Assembly (NCBI GenBank): GCA_017893485.1
Contig: CM030358.1
Coordinates: 257,298,477-257,362,476 of the forward strand
Length of the DNA stretch: 64,000 nucleotides
Direction of reading: 5' to 3'
Source of the DNA: Hemerocallis citrina
Taxonomy: Eukaryota > Streptophyta > Magnoliopsida > Asparagales > Asphodelaceae
In this document: piece after piece, positions 33,001-41,433 of the stretch
Layout: every line of letters begins with the position of its first letter
How positions within the stretch are numbered: the stretch's first letter is position 1
Made by a program: the position numbers and the translations under genes
Notes under the pieces: model-generated
Told to the model about the DNA's origin: nothing
Database searches by the model: none
The model's input: the letters and a program-made list of their open reading frames with translations, nothing else

Positions 33001-35769
33001 TATGAATCGGGCTTTCAGCAATTTGTCTACCTCCTCTTTGATGGCGAGCTGGCACTCGGGGGCGAACTTGCGCCTCTTCTGCTGGACCGGTTTGGACCCC
33101 GGATCAACGCTGAGGCGATGGACCAAGAGTTCTTCGGAGATACCGGGCATGTCCGCCGCTGACCATGCGAAGAGGTCTTGGTTGGCTCGGATGCATCTGA
33201 CAATGTTTGAATGTAGGGCGGACGGAAGGGCCTTGCTGACATAAAACTTACGGGTCGGCTCCTGCTCCGAGAAGAGTATTTCCTCCAGCTCATCTACCGG
33301 CTCGGGAGTCGGTCGGGTAGCATCCTGTGGGATCTCGAGTGTTTCTAAGGAGAGGACGGGTCCGAGTGTGGAAGTCATGTAACACTTGCGGGCCTGTTCC
33401 TGATTGCCCTTAACTTCTCCCACTCCGGCCCGAGTGGGGAATTTCATTTTGAGATGATAGGCAGAGGGGACGGCCTCGAGGGCGGCTAGGCCGGGCCGAC
33501 CCAGAATGACGTTGTAGGCCGCTGGGACATCCACGACCATGAAATCCATTGACTCCGTGCGGGTAGTAGGAGTTTTGCCTGCCGTGACATCTAGGGTAAT
33601 CACCCCTTCGATCGTCACCGGCACTCCCGTGAACCCATGGAGCGTATACCCGGCGGGTTTCAGTCTGTCTCGGGAGAGCTTCAGCCCCTTAAAAGCATCG
33701 AGGAATAGGATGTTTACGGAGGAGCCGTTGTCTACAAGGATTCTTTCGACTTTGAAATTGGCCATGTGAAGGTTGATGACAAGTGCGTCACAATGCGGGG
33801 TGCGGACGCCCTCGAGATCTTCGTCAGAGAAGGTGACGGGCACTCCGAGTCCTTTGGGGGGAGGGGTGGCTCGGACAGAATTCACTTCTCTAATAAAGGC
33901 TTTCCGAGAGGAGTTCGAGGAGCCCCCCATGGGACCCCCATGGATAAGGTGGAGGACTCGCTCTTCCTCGAACTCTGGTGTCTCTTCCCGTTCTGGACGT
34001 TTGTTAGCCCCCCGAGGCTGGGGAGGAAGTTCGGCTCCATCCTTTCTTACAAACTTCGCCAGCTGCCCCCTCTGGATAAGGGCTTCGATTTCGTTTCTCA
34101 GAGCCCGACAGTCGTTGGTGTCATGCCCATGGTCCCGGTGATAACGGCACCATTTGTCTTTATCCCTCCTTTTGGCTGGGGTGTTCATCTTTGGAGCTGG
34201 GGGTAGGACCCCTTCTTTTTCGACTTCCATGAAAATGGCGGAGATGTTTGTGGTGAGGGGAGTAAACTTTTCAAATCTAGGGGGAGGCCGGCGCTGGCCA
34301 GCATTATCCTTCTGGAACTTTTTGGGTCCCTCTTCTTCCGTTCCCTTCCTCTTAGACCCGGAGGCGGTTGCTTCCCAGTTGGGCGGTTCCTCGGCCTCTT
34401 CTGCTCGGATGTATTTTTCAGTGCGGAGGAGGAGGTCTGAAAAGTCAGGCGGCGGTTTTTTGGCGAGGGAGGAGCGGAGGTTGGAATTTAGGATGTTGGA
34501 CTGGAACGCCGCGGTAGCGACGGATTGGTCGAGGGACGCGATGGTTCTGGCCTCGGCCGTGAACCTCTTCACGTAGTCCCTCAATTTCTCCCCCTTCTGC
34601 TGACGGAGGTGCAACAGGGAAATGCTGGTCTTCTCGGCCCTTCGGCTGCTGACGAAATGGGTGATGAACAGGGTTTCGAACTGTTCGAAGGAGAATATTG
34701 ACGCCGGGGCAAGACGAGAGTACCATTCTCGAGCTGGGCCTTTCAGAGTTGCAGGGAATGTTTTGCAGAGGAGGGCGTCGGACGCTTGGTGGAGGAGCAT
34801 CAAAGTCTTAAAGCCTTCGACGTGGTCAACTGGATCGGTTTCTCCAGTGTAGTTCTCGAACTGAGGAGGTTTGAAACCGAAGGGGACAGGAGTATCCACT
34901 ATGGTCCGGGAGAACGGGGGTTGGCTAGGACGGAGGGTCCTCCCCCTGAGTTCTTCTTCTCGGTTTATCTGTCCCAAGCGTTTTTCCACCTCATTCAAGC
35001 GGCGATTCATGGTGTCATCTCTCCGGCGGTGGTCTGCCGAGCCACGGGACTCGTCTTCGTAGGATGGGGAGCGAGGGCTGCGGCGATGATAGTCTCGGGA
35101 ACGACGAGGACTTGGGGTGCGTCTGGAATTGGTAGGAGCGGGTCGAGGAGAAGGGGAACGTTGGCGAGGGCTCCGGACCGGACGAGGGGAGGGGGCCCTC
35201 GGCTCATTGGGATTCTGACGGAGATTGAGGGCCTGTTGTACCATAGCTTGGAATTGCTGGAACTCGGCACGGGTGATGGGTGCCTCATTGTTCCGATGCT
35301 GCTGCCGACCTGCTGGTGAGTGCCTCCTTCGGTAGTGATCGGGGGAGTCTTTTCTCCCTCTTCGGGCGGGGGATCCCCTGTGTCCCCGGTGTCGGGGGGA
35401 TCGTTCTTGGTGGGAGGCTTCTCCCCGAGCCCGCTTTTCGTCCAGATGGTGACGAAGGTCCTTATCCTCCGGGCGTCTGGGATGGGCATCGTGGCGACCA
35501 GAGGCTCGGGGATGATGGGAGGCCATGGAGGCACTGGAGGCAGTGTGGTTGGGTATGTTCTCTGGATGAAGAGGCTGTTTCTGGGGGTTAGGCCCCTTCG
35601 GATCAGGATGTGGAGGGTTCCGCTGGAGCGGCTCTTCCACGGTAGGAAGGAGCTGCCCTTGTTGCTGAGTAGGATCAGGAAGGACTTCTTGCTGGTCAGG
35701 GTTGGGCGCTCGGTTGGAGCCCCTAGATCTGACTTTGCGAGGCGGCATGGCTGGAGAAAACCTGTTCAC
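30043..35769 (-). CDS. gag-pol: Gag-Pol polyprotein of Tat-lineage Ty3/Gypsy retrotransposon, intact
   Basis: One uninterrupted frame of 1908 codons on the minus strand. In order: disordered basic gag N-terminus; capsid-type gag domain (about residues 300-440, VDHVEGFKTLML to AFQSNI); zinc knuckle (about 541-555, CRYHRDHGHDTNDC); aspartic protease with active site VDNGSS (D680); reverse transcriptase with YVDD at 1047-1050; RNase H (about 1170-1290); a second archaeal-type RNase H (YVDGSSCNEGSGAG, D1330) that marks the Tat lineage; and integrase with an HHCC finger (HEGIGGAHSG...CTSCQ), catalytic core with TDNGTQF (D1685) and QAENANR, and a C-terminal GDLVLRK/WEGPYKV module. All visible catalytic residues are present. 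The first ATG gives MNRFSPAM; the second (35748) matches the start shared by the other copies. The PBS is about 30 bp upstream. It may still be active or was until recently. Confidence 0.96.
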   Translation of the reverse strand: MNRFSPAMPPRKVRSRGSNRAPNPDQQEVLPDPTQQQGQLLPTVEEPLQRNPPHPDPKGPNPQKQPLHPENIPNHTASSASMASHHPRASGRHDAHPRRPEDKDLRHHLDEKRARGEASHQERSPRHRGHRGSPARRGRKDSPDHYRRRHSPAGRQQHRNNEAPITRAEFQQFQAMVQQALNLRQNPNEPRAPSPRPVRSPRQRSPSPRPAPTNSRRTPSPRRSRDYHRRSPRSPSYEDESRGSADHRRRDDTMNRRLNEVEKRLGQINREEELRGRTLRPSQPPFSRTIVDTPVPFGFKPPQFENYTGETDPVDHVEGFKTLMLLHQASDALLCKTFPATLKGPAREWYSRLAPASIFSFEQFETLFITHFVSSRRAEKTSISLLHLRQQKGEKLRDYVKRFTAEARTIASLDQSVATAAFQSNILNSNLRSSLAKKPPPDFSDLLLRTEKYIRAEEAEEPPNWEATASGSKRKGTEEEGPKKFQKDNAGQRRPPPRFEKFTPLTTNISAIFMEVEKEGVLPPAPKMNTPAKRRDKDKWCRYHRDHGHDTNDCRALRNEIEALIQRGQLAKFVRKDGAELPPQPRGANKRPEREETPEFEEERVLHLIHGGPMGGSSNSSRKAFIREVNSVRATPPPKGLGVPVTFSDEDLEGVRTPHCDALVINLHMANFKVERILVDNGSSVNILFLDAFKGLKLSRDRLKPAGYTLHGFTGVPVTIEGVITLDVTAGKTPTTRTESMDFMVVDVPAAYNVILGRPGLAALEAVPSAYHLKMKFPTRAGVGEVKGNQEQARKCYMTSTLGPVLSLETLEIPQDATRPTPEPVDELEEILFSEQEPTRKFYVSKALPSALHSNIVRCIRANQDLFAWSAADMPGISEELLVHRLSVDPGSKPVQQKRRKFAPECQLAIKEEVDKLLKARFIQEVNYPEWLSNVVMVKKSNGTWRICIDFTDLNKACPKDPFPLPSIDTLIDATSGHELLSFMDAFSGYNQIRMFPPDIPKTSFVTDQGLYCYRVMPFGLKNAGATYQRLVNKVFQAQIGRNMEVYVDDMLVKSIRGVDHEADLQEAFNVLRRHNMRLNPNKCAFGVSSGKFLGFMVSQRGIEANPEKIRAILDMAPPRNVKEIQKLTGRLAAIGRFLSKSGEKCLPFFEALRGTKGFEWGQPQQDSFDQLKAYLVNPPLLSKPIPGEPLYLYLAASEQTLSAVLVREEERTQKPIYYVSKVLRDAELRYPRIEKIAYALIMAARKLRPYFQSHSVVVLTDQPLKQILHKPETSGRLMKWSIELSQHDITYQPRTAIKAQALAEFIVETTIPDSEQTTKGPPIWSVYVDGSSCNEGSGAGVILAGPDDFVLQYSLRINFKASNNEAEYEALIAGLGMARNAGARRLQIFSDSQLVVNQVLGEYEARDDRMAKYLAKVKSLMALFDEALIRRIPREENTQADALSKLASSSLQGLEQTVLIEVLLRPSIEDEAFNSVETLPLPLEDNWMKPLIEFLRDGLLPRDPKEARKIRTRAERHILVEGVLYKRSFTQVDGRPYLRCLSPRQADYALQELHEGIGGAHSGSRALARKVLNYGYYWPTLLRDAEQYVRQCTSCQKYSDIRRLPQAPLSSLSSPIPFAMWGMDLLGPFPPAPGQLKFLVVAVDYFSKWIEAEPLATITEHRVVQFFWKNVICRFGVPRIVVTDNGTQFAGAAFRALCEDLAIQHRFSSVSHPQSNGQAENANRQILSGIKKRLDKCSKGLWVDQLPNVLWNYRTTKRTPTGESPFNLTYGSEALIPLEVGIPSPRLVAFEEEQNARELRTSLDLIDEIRERAAIRQQSYRKKIELAYNKRVRPTDLKEGDLVLRKSAISFPGQKSKLAPNWEGPYKVSKVIRPGAYKLEDLEGREIPRTWNADHLLKYQEKATPPI

Positions 35770-35800
35770 TGGGAGGAGGAGAGGTCTCTATTCGTTAGTT

Positions 35801-35817
35801 TCCCACAGACGGCGCCA
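35801..35817 (-). promoter_or_regulatory. Primer-binding region of right Tat unit
   Basis: TGGCGCCGTCTGTGGGA on the minus strand begins 3 nt after the LTR end. TGGCGCC matches the CCA-end complement of tRNA-Asp type primers, but the following bases do not match well. Copies lie at about 22134-22150, 371-385 (with A changes) and 50897-50913. Confidence 0.75.
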
Positions 35818-35820
35818 ATC

Positions 35821-36498
35821 TGTTGCCGCTAAATCTGGTGTGGGGGCAAACAGATGAATTTGTGAGTTCTTGGGGAAACTGAATAGGAGAACCTGTATAC
35901 CTGTCCCGTTGAACTCTGATCGTCGCTCCCGCCGTGCACCTGCAAAAAGTGCGAGACACCGGGGTTGTTCCCGGCGACGCACCCTCCGACGCTCAAGTCA
36001 GTAACCAGAATTGATTATGAAAGAGCGTTTAGCTAGAGAAAGATTGATTACCTCTTAATGGAGATGGGTGTGGGGTATTTATAGTCGCCGTTGGGATCAG
36101 ATAAGGAATGTGATTCCCGTGATCTGATAAGGCATAAAATCCTCGTAATCAGATTAGGAATGTAATCCCTTAATTCCCGGTGAAAAGATAGACGTGAATC
36201 AGAGCCGTTGATTTGGATTAATCAGAAACCCTAATTCTATCTTTTCTGGACTGGGTGTGTTTCGGGTTGGGACCCGTACCCAGTTGAGGTGAATCCGTTC
36301 GCGGGTTATTGGATCTGTGAGAAGGAGACCCAGTACCCAGTTGAGGTGAATCCGTTCGCGGGTTATTGGATCTGTGAGAAGGAGACTCAGTACCCGTTTC
36401 GGACCCATTTGTATGTGAAATTACCGTTTTACCCCTGAGCTTTAAGATTCGCGTCCGATGTGAACGGTCCCGATTTAATCCTATTTTTAGCCATATCA
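35821..36498 (-). repeat. Outer 5' LTR of Tat composite (678 bp)
   Basis: It is next to the PBS and gag start of the intact unit, with TSD ATAGT on its outer side. It is nearly identical to 15236-15913, including the 62-bp internal duplication. Confidence 0.93.
36076..36083 (-). promoter_or_regulatory. TATA box of Tat 5' LTR
   Basis: TATAAATA on the minus strand. A transcript would start about 25-30 bp downstream, near 36050, and run through gag-pol. It marks the U3/R side of the break in the mosaic middle LTR. Confidence 0.75.
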
Positions 36499-39070
36499 AT
36501 AGTGAATCATGCTATGTTGACAAATAGATTAACAATGTGTTAGTGGGTGATCCTATGCTTTTTAATTATAGAAATTGTATGCTAGTTATTTTATATGACT
36601 AGTATGAATTGAATGTGATGAGAAATGTGTAGATAAAATCCATGCTAGCAACGATCTTGTTGAGGTTAGTGAATATTTGATTACCATGCTAATTAAAAGG
36701 GTTCAACTAAAGAATTAATCATATGAATCATGTTAGAGTGTTTGCAAATTTTATGTTTGTCGAATATGTGATTTTTCTTTTATGAGAAATTGTTAAAGAA
36801 TGTTATATTTCGACATATACTTTAGAGACATGATGATTAAGAAAGAAAAAGAAAAGAGAAGAATAATTTTTGTTATTACATGTCGACATATGTTGAAAAT
36901 ACAAACTTTTGCATGAAAGAATTTCTTTGAGATATCCATGGTTGATTAAGAGACATGTTTGATTTTTAGCACAAATTTTAATTAGTATAATGATGGATAT
37001 AAACTAGTTTTAAGAAACATGATTCTTAATTTTCGAGTTTTCAGAAGAAATGCAAATTTTTTGAAAGAAAGGAAAAATCTATTTTTGAAAATGAAGATAG
37101 ATTATAAAAATAAATTTGAATTTACTTGATTATTATTTTTTGATTTCATCTCAGTCCAAAAGTGAGATTTATTCCAATGTCTTAAATGATTGGATTATTG
37201 GGTGAACAAGTGTTATTAAAAGAAACCAAATTCAAATTAGTATTAACAAAAATACATTAATACAACTTCTAAACAAAAAATATAATTAGACTTATTGGTT
37301 AGCCAGTGAATACTATTTATAAGAGGTTTTGGGTTCGAAACTTGTTGCCACCATTTTCTTTTATTTTATTTTTGTTTCTCTCAAAAACTGCTTATTTATG
37401 GAAGTTACTGACTTTGGAAAGAAACAAATATTATTCACTCTTCCTTATTAAGTTGCACAAAGAACTTACTAACAATGGTTTAATTTCTTATCTTGTATTT
37501 TTAAAGCGGCAAATGCACTTTGCTTCCAAAATTATTATTTTGAATAAATAATTCTTTTGAATAAAAGAAAAATATGTAACACGATTATCCCGTTATAAAC
37601 AATCCCTTTTGTTGAGTAAGAATGCTAAATGAGATTAAAAGTTTGTGTGAATTCATATAAAGTTTGGAAATAAATTATTTATAATTGTTTGACTTGACAA
37701 GATCATGTAAATATGTTTATTTGTTGACGAGATCAAATATGCTTGTTTGTAGTCGCGAACTTTTATGTGATTAATTTTTCCCAAAAAGAGATTTGGATTT
37801 ATGCCATAGACTCATGAAAAGAATTGATGTCTTAGAAAGATAGTGAATGAATTGAATGATGCTAACAAGACATACACCAAGTTGTGAATAGTTTGAAGAT
37901 AAAGAATACTTTGAGTTAAGACATGATTATTAAAGGGTATGTGTACCCATGTTTCTTGTACATGAAAGGTTTATGATTTAGAATTAGTGAGACCTCTGTT
38001 ACTGGTAATTTTGAAAGAAAGATTTTGAGACTTGATTTCGAGATAATGCCATCGGGCGATCTCGTATTTTGTGAATAAATCCGGTATGAGGTAAAACTGA
38101 TTCTAGGGTGATAACATATTCATGTCTTGAACTAAAAATAATTAGGCACTTAGGTGAAGATGTAATAGACATGTGCAAACGTAAATGGGTGCTTCTATAT
38201 AGTCGGCGGTGGATCTCCGTGGCTATAGACCCAGTTGGTGGACTGTGGTTGCCCCGTAGGAGATGGACTGTATTTTATCCGGGACTTAGGGTAGTCGGCG
38301 GATGTTTACCATACTCCAAAGAATATGTATATACCGGGGCTAGAAGGGCATTTACGGGATTATTCTCACGATATAATAGCCAGGGAGGCTGGGATATGTT
38401 ATTATAGCCAGGGAGGCTAGCCAGGGAGGCTGAGATCCGTATCTGTGAAATAACTCTGAAACTTGTTTAATTCTGGGTAGTCTCATGGCGAGGGATCGAA
38501 CCCTTCAATGTGGAGTACGTAGGCTCTTGCCCTCGGACCTATGTAGTATGGGATGCAGAGAATCTGAACAAGTGTGCATTAGTGTCATCCTAGTGTAGAA
38601 TTGTATGCATTAGGCATTAAGACATGACATACACTTATGTTTAGAATAATCACTTTTGACACTTTACTTGTTCATTCAATCTTTTTGTGATTTATTAAAG
38701 TATGAGATCGTTATACTATTTCCGGCATAGAGAGGATAGCCGTGTATAACATTTCGTCAGTTGTAAGTAACTGACGAGCCCACAGATTGACATGCAGGTA
38801 ATGGACTATTCATGGAGTTATAAAGTGGATATGCTATTGCTACTTGAAAGTTAAAGATGTTGCAAATGATGTTAAAATTATACAAGTTATACAAGTTGTA
38901 TTTCATTATTGTAATCTTTTAGTCTTCCGCTGCGTAAAAACTAAGTGTAAAGGAACTCTGATGTATTGTGAATGAAAAGTTTTAAATTCCTTGTAAAATT
39001 GTACGAAGTGAAGTAAAGATCCTGTGAAATCTCGAATTTATCCTTATTTAAAATTCGGGGTGTTACATCG

Positions 39071-39393
39071 GACGGTACTTGAAGTGTCGTCCCTCCACTC
39101 AGTTTAGTTTTTTGCAATTTTTGAATTTTTTTGTAATTTTTTGTAATATTTTTGTAATTTTTGTAATTTTTTTTTAATTTTTTTTTGCACTTCGAATCCA
39201 TTTTTTAAAAAAAAACCCTCCCTCCCTCGGACGGCACTTGAAGTGCCGTCCCACCTATACGGGGGTTATTTACAATTTTTTGTAATTTTTTTGTAATTTC
39301 TGAATTTTTTTGTATTTCTTATAATATTTTTGTAATTTTTTATTTGCACTTCGAGGACGAATTTTCCCCTCCGATGGCACTTGAAGTGCCGTC
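39071..39393. repeat. Three further copies of the 21-nt palindrome (right side)
   Basis: Copies at 39071-39091 (two arm changes that keep most pairing), 39230-39250 (perfect) and 39373-39393 (one arm change). They are separated by 'TTTTTGTAATTTTT' tracts. They continue the set at 13879-14006 across the nested insertions. Confidence 0.92.
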
Positions 39394-39984
39394 GCACCTT
39401 TTATAAAAATAGCTTCTGCAGCAAAACGTAACTTTGCTATATTTATTTATCCATTTATACATATTTGGAAGGAAAAACTTTAAAAGAATTATCACTCAAC
39501 ATGCCAACTACTGCAATGACCTTTATAAACCTCAAACTTTGATTGAATTATATACAAAAAATATTAATAATGCTATTTATTACTGATTTTTTTAAACATG
39601 ATTCTCTCTCACATCAACAAACAACACTACAATAGAGATAAATCTGAATGAACCAGAATCAGATTAAATTCAAGAATGGTATAATTTATTTTACATATTT
39701 AATTCTTTGATTGTTGCCTTTTGGAGTATCATTACCATGATTTTTTGTATGTTTCAGGATGAATTGTAACAAATTTTATTAAAAAATAATTTCTTGCAAA
39801 TAAACAAAAGAAAAGTAATAAATGTGGAACAAGTAAAACTATCTGACATTCTCTATTGTGTAGACGAGGATTATTCTGAGGTATTATAAATAATGAAAAT
39901 ATTTTTAAATATTTTGTTCAATTCTCCATATGTCTATAAATTTTTTGATGACTGCAAATTTTATTTAATATTTTAAGGCAAAGT

Positions 39985-40105
39985 ACTACTATTGCAAAGT
40001 TTTGATCAAAAGTGTTTGCAAAGTTTTGATCAAAAGTGTCAAATACATTAGAGAACCATGGTACTGATCAAAAGTGTCAAATACATTAGAGAACCATGGT
40101 ACAAT
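39985..40105. repeat. Short direct duplications
   Basis: TTGCAAAGTTTTGATCAAAAGTG occurs twice in a row at about 39990. A 38-bp block ending TTAGAGAACCATGGTAC is duplicated right after it. Confidence 0.9.
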
Positions 40106-40173
40106 GTAAGTGTGTTTTGTCTATCGAACTTGTTAACTAGAATAGTTAACATATTCAACATTCATGTGCATCA

Positions 40174-40210
40174 AGCCACGTGCACTTGGTGCACAGTAAA
40201 TTTCAACTAG
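40174..40210 (+). other. Candidate Helitron 3' terminus
   Basis: A GTGCAC-TTG-GTGCAC hairpin is followed 11 nt later by CTAG and then T. No 5' terminus was identified upstream, so the element extent is unknown. Confidence 0.4.
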
Positions 40211-40228
40211 TTATATATATATATATAG

Positions 40229-41433
40229 GAAAATCTTCCATTGTGCACCACCGCTCCGTGTGCACTAGGGGTGGGCATCGGTCGGTATCCGACCTAATAT
40301 GGACCATCCACCACCGATCCAAAGAAGATCGGTTTTTTGATTTTCTCGTCCACAACCAATCTGAACCTTAATTGGATCGGTTTCCATCCAAACCGATTAA
40401 GCTCGGTTTGGATTGGATTGGATGGTTAGTTTGGCATGCTACTTTTCACCTTCAACATCATTCATAATTTTGTTGAAATTTAAAAGGTCAACTTCAATCA
40501 AACTTAAGAAACAACCTGTTATTTGTTATTCAAAAATGAATTTAAAATGAAGATTCATAAAACCACAAGTTAATGAATTTTACACTAATTGTTTGAGATG
40601 ATGACGTTTAAATGGGTGAGATAAAATGCTTTTCCACTTGCATACTTCTGTAATCTTAGTTTATTATTATAAAAGAAACATCAATAAGCATAGCTACTTG
40701 AATTTCAGGTACAATAAAAAAAGATTTAGAAAACAATCAATTTCATCATTCTATTAAGTTGGGACACGCTGTAAATCAAGCATTTCTCAACAACATAACA
40801 CACAAGATTATGGAAAATCAAAACATAGGTAGAACAATTGCTCGGTTTGTATTAAAAAATTAAAGAAGACTTGTATCTCCAAGAAAATGAGAACTGTTTG
40901 TATCTCCAAAAAAATGAGAAATGACTATTTGTATATTCAAGAAATTAAAGGAGAACTATATTTTTTTATAGACTTATGCATAGAGGTACGGTCAGTTCGA
41001 GTTCATCGGTTATTGCATAGAGATCAAGAACCGGGCCAATCCAAACCCCCAATTGGTTCGGTTAAAAACCAGTTGGTTTGGGTTGAATTGGTTCGGATTG
41101 GTCGGTTTGGATAATAGTTGTCCACCCCCAGTGTGCACTCGGCCTTCCCGCCTTTGTATCGACGATCCGAACCGTTCACATTGATCTACACATCTAAATC
41201 CGTTCACAATGATCTACACATCTAAATTAGTCCAAGTGTTATAAAATTGTATGGCTGAAAATCATTGTTTTTTATAATCACATGATGGATGGGTAAATGA
41301 ATTTCAAATGATTTGATTTTACATATTTAGACTAATTTAGATGTGCAGATCAATGTAAACGGTTCGGATCGTCGATACGAAGGCGGGAAGGCTGAGTACA
41401 CACGCCGTGTGTGGTGCACACTGGAAGACTTTC
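40229..41433. mobile_element. Inverted-repeat (foldback-like) element split by a hAT MITE
   Basis: The left arm begins GAAAATCTTCCATTGTGCAC. The right arm, read on the minus strand from 41433, begins GAAAGTCTTCCAGTGTGCAC. The arms stay complementary for roughly 100 bp (GGCCTTCCCGCCTT, ATCGACGATCCGAACCGTT, TGATCTACACATCTAAAT). There is no coding sequence. A 34-bp stretch in the left arm (TCCGTTCACAATGATCTACA...) is itself duplicated. The target duplication is unclear, so the superfamily is not assigned. Confidence 0.75.
40266..41130. mobile_element. 865-bp non-autonomous hAT element (MITE-like)
   Basis: Termini TAGGGGTGGGCA and, inverted, TGGGGGTGGACA, flanked by the 8-bp duplication GTGTGCAC (40258-40265, 41131-41138). 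GGTTTGG/CGGTT-rich subterminal repeats lie at both ends. There is no transposase. It interrupts the left arm of the inverted-repeat element. Confidence 0.9.

Larger units (their letters stand above)
15236..36498 (-). mobile_element. 21.3-kb three-LTR Tat retrotransposon composite
   Basis: In minus-strand order: LTR (36498-35821), PBS, gag-pol, repeats, antisense gene, repeats, PPT, middle LTR (22813-22154), PBS, gag fragment, repeats, PPT, LTR (15913-15236). A perfect target duplication ATAGT flanks only the whole unit (15231-15235, 36499-36503). The outer LTRs are both 678 bp with about two visible differences (C/T near 15307/35892 and near 15656/36241). The composite therefore behaved as one insertion event that already contained an internal LTR. 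The dual RNase H and the antisense ORF place it in the Tat lineage. Confidence 0.92.
14067..39067. mobile_element. ~3.7-kb solo LTR of a Gypsy element, split by the Tat composite
   Basis: It begins TGTAACACCCCGC (14067) and ends ATTCGGGGTGTTACA (39067). The perfect 5-bp duplication TCGGA flanks it (14062-14066, 39068-39072). Once the Tat composite with one ATAGT (15236-36503) is removed, the remainder is about 3.73 kb, with no gag-pol. Such long LTRs with TGTAACACCCC ends are typical of plant Gypsy chromoviruses of the Tekay/Del type, but the lineage is inferred from length and termini only. The ORFs at 14253, 37306 and 38108 are not supported. Confidence 0.85.
13749..39522. mobile_element. 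Candidate PIF/Harbinger-like non-autonomous element, split by nested LTR elements
   Basis: The left end GAGCATCTGTAGTCGTTTGC (13749) follows TTA. The right end, read on the minus strand from 39522, is AGGTCATTGCAGTAGTTGGC and is followed on the plus strand by TTA (39523-39525). These termini are an imperfect inverted pair, and TTA is the usual target of this superfamily. Without the nested insertions the element is about 770 bp (13749-14066 plus 39073-39522). It has no coding sequence and carries six copies of a 21-nt palindrome. The termini are degraded, so the exact borders are uncertain. Confidence 0.45.

Noticed and set aside
32545..35534. Plus-strand and alternative minus-strand ORFs overlapping gag-pol (up to 205 aa)
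   Set aside because: They are shadows of the intact polyprotein; none shows a start context or domain of its own.
15236..36498. Two independent Tat insertions side by side
   Set aside because: The middle LTR is shared directly by both internal regions with no target duplication, and ATAGT flanks only the outer ends, so separate insertions do not fit.
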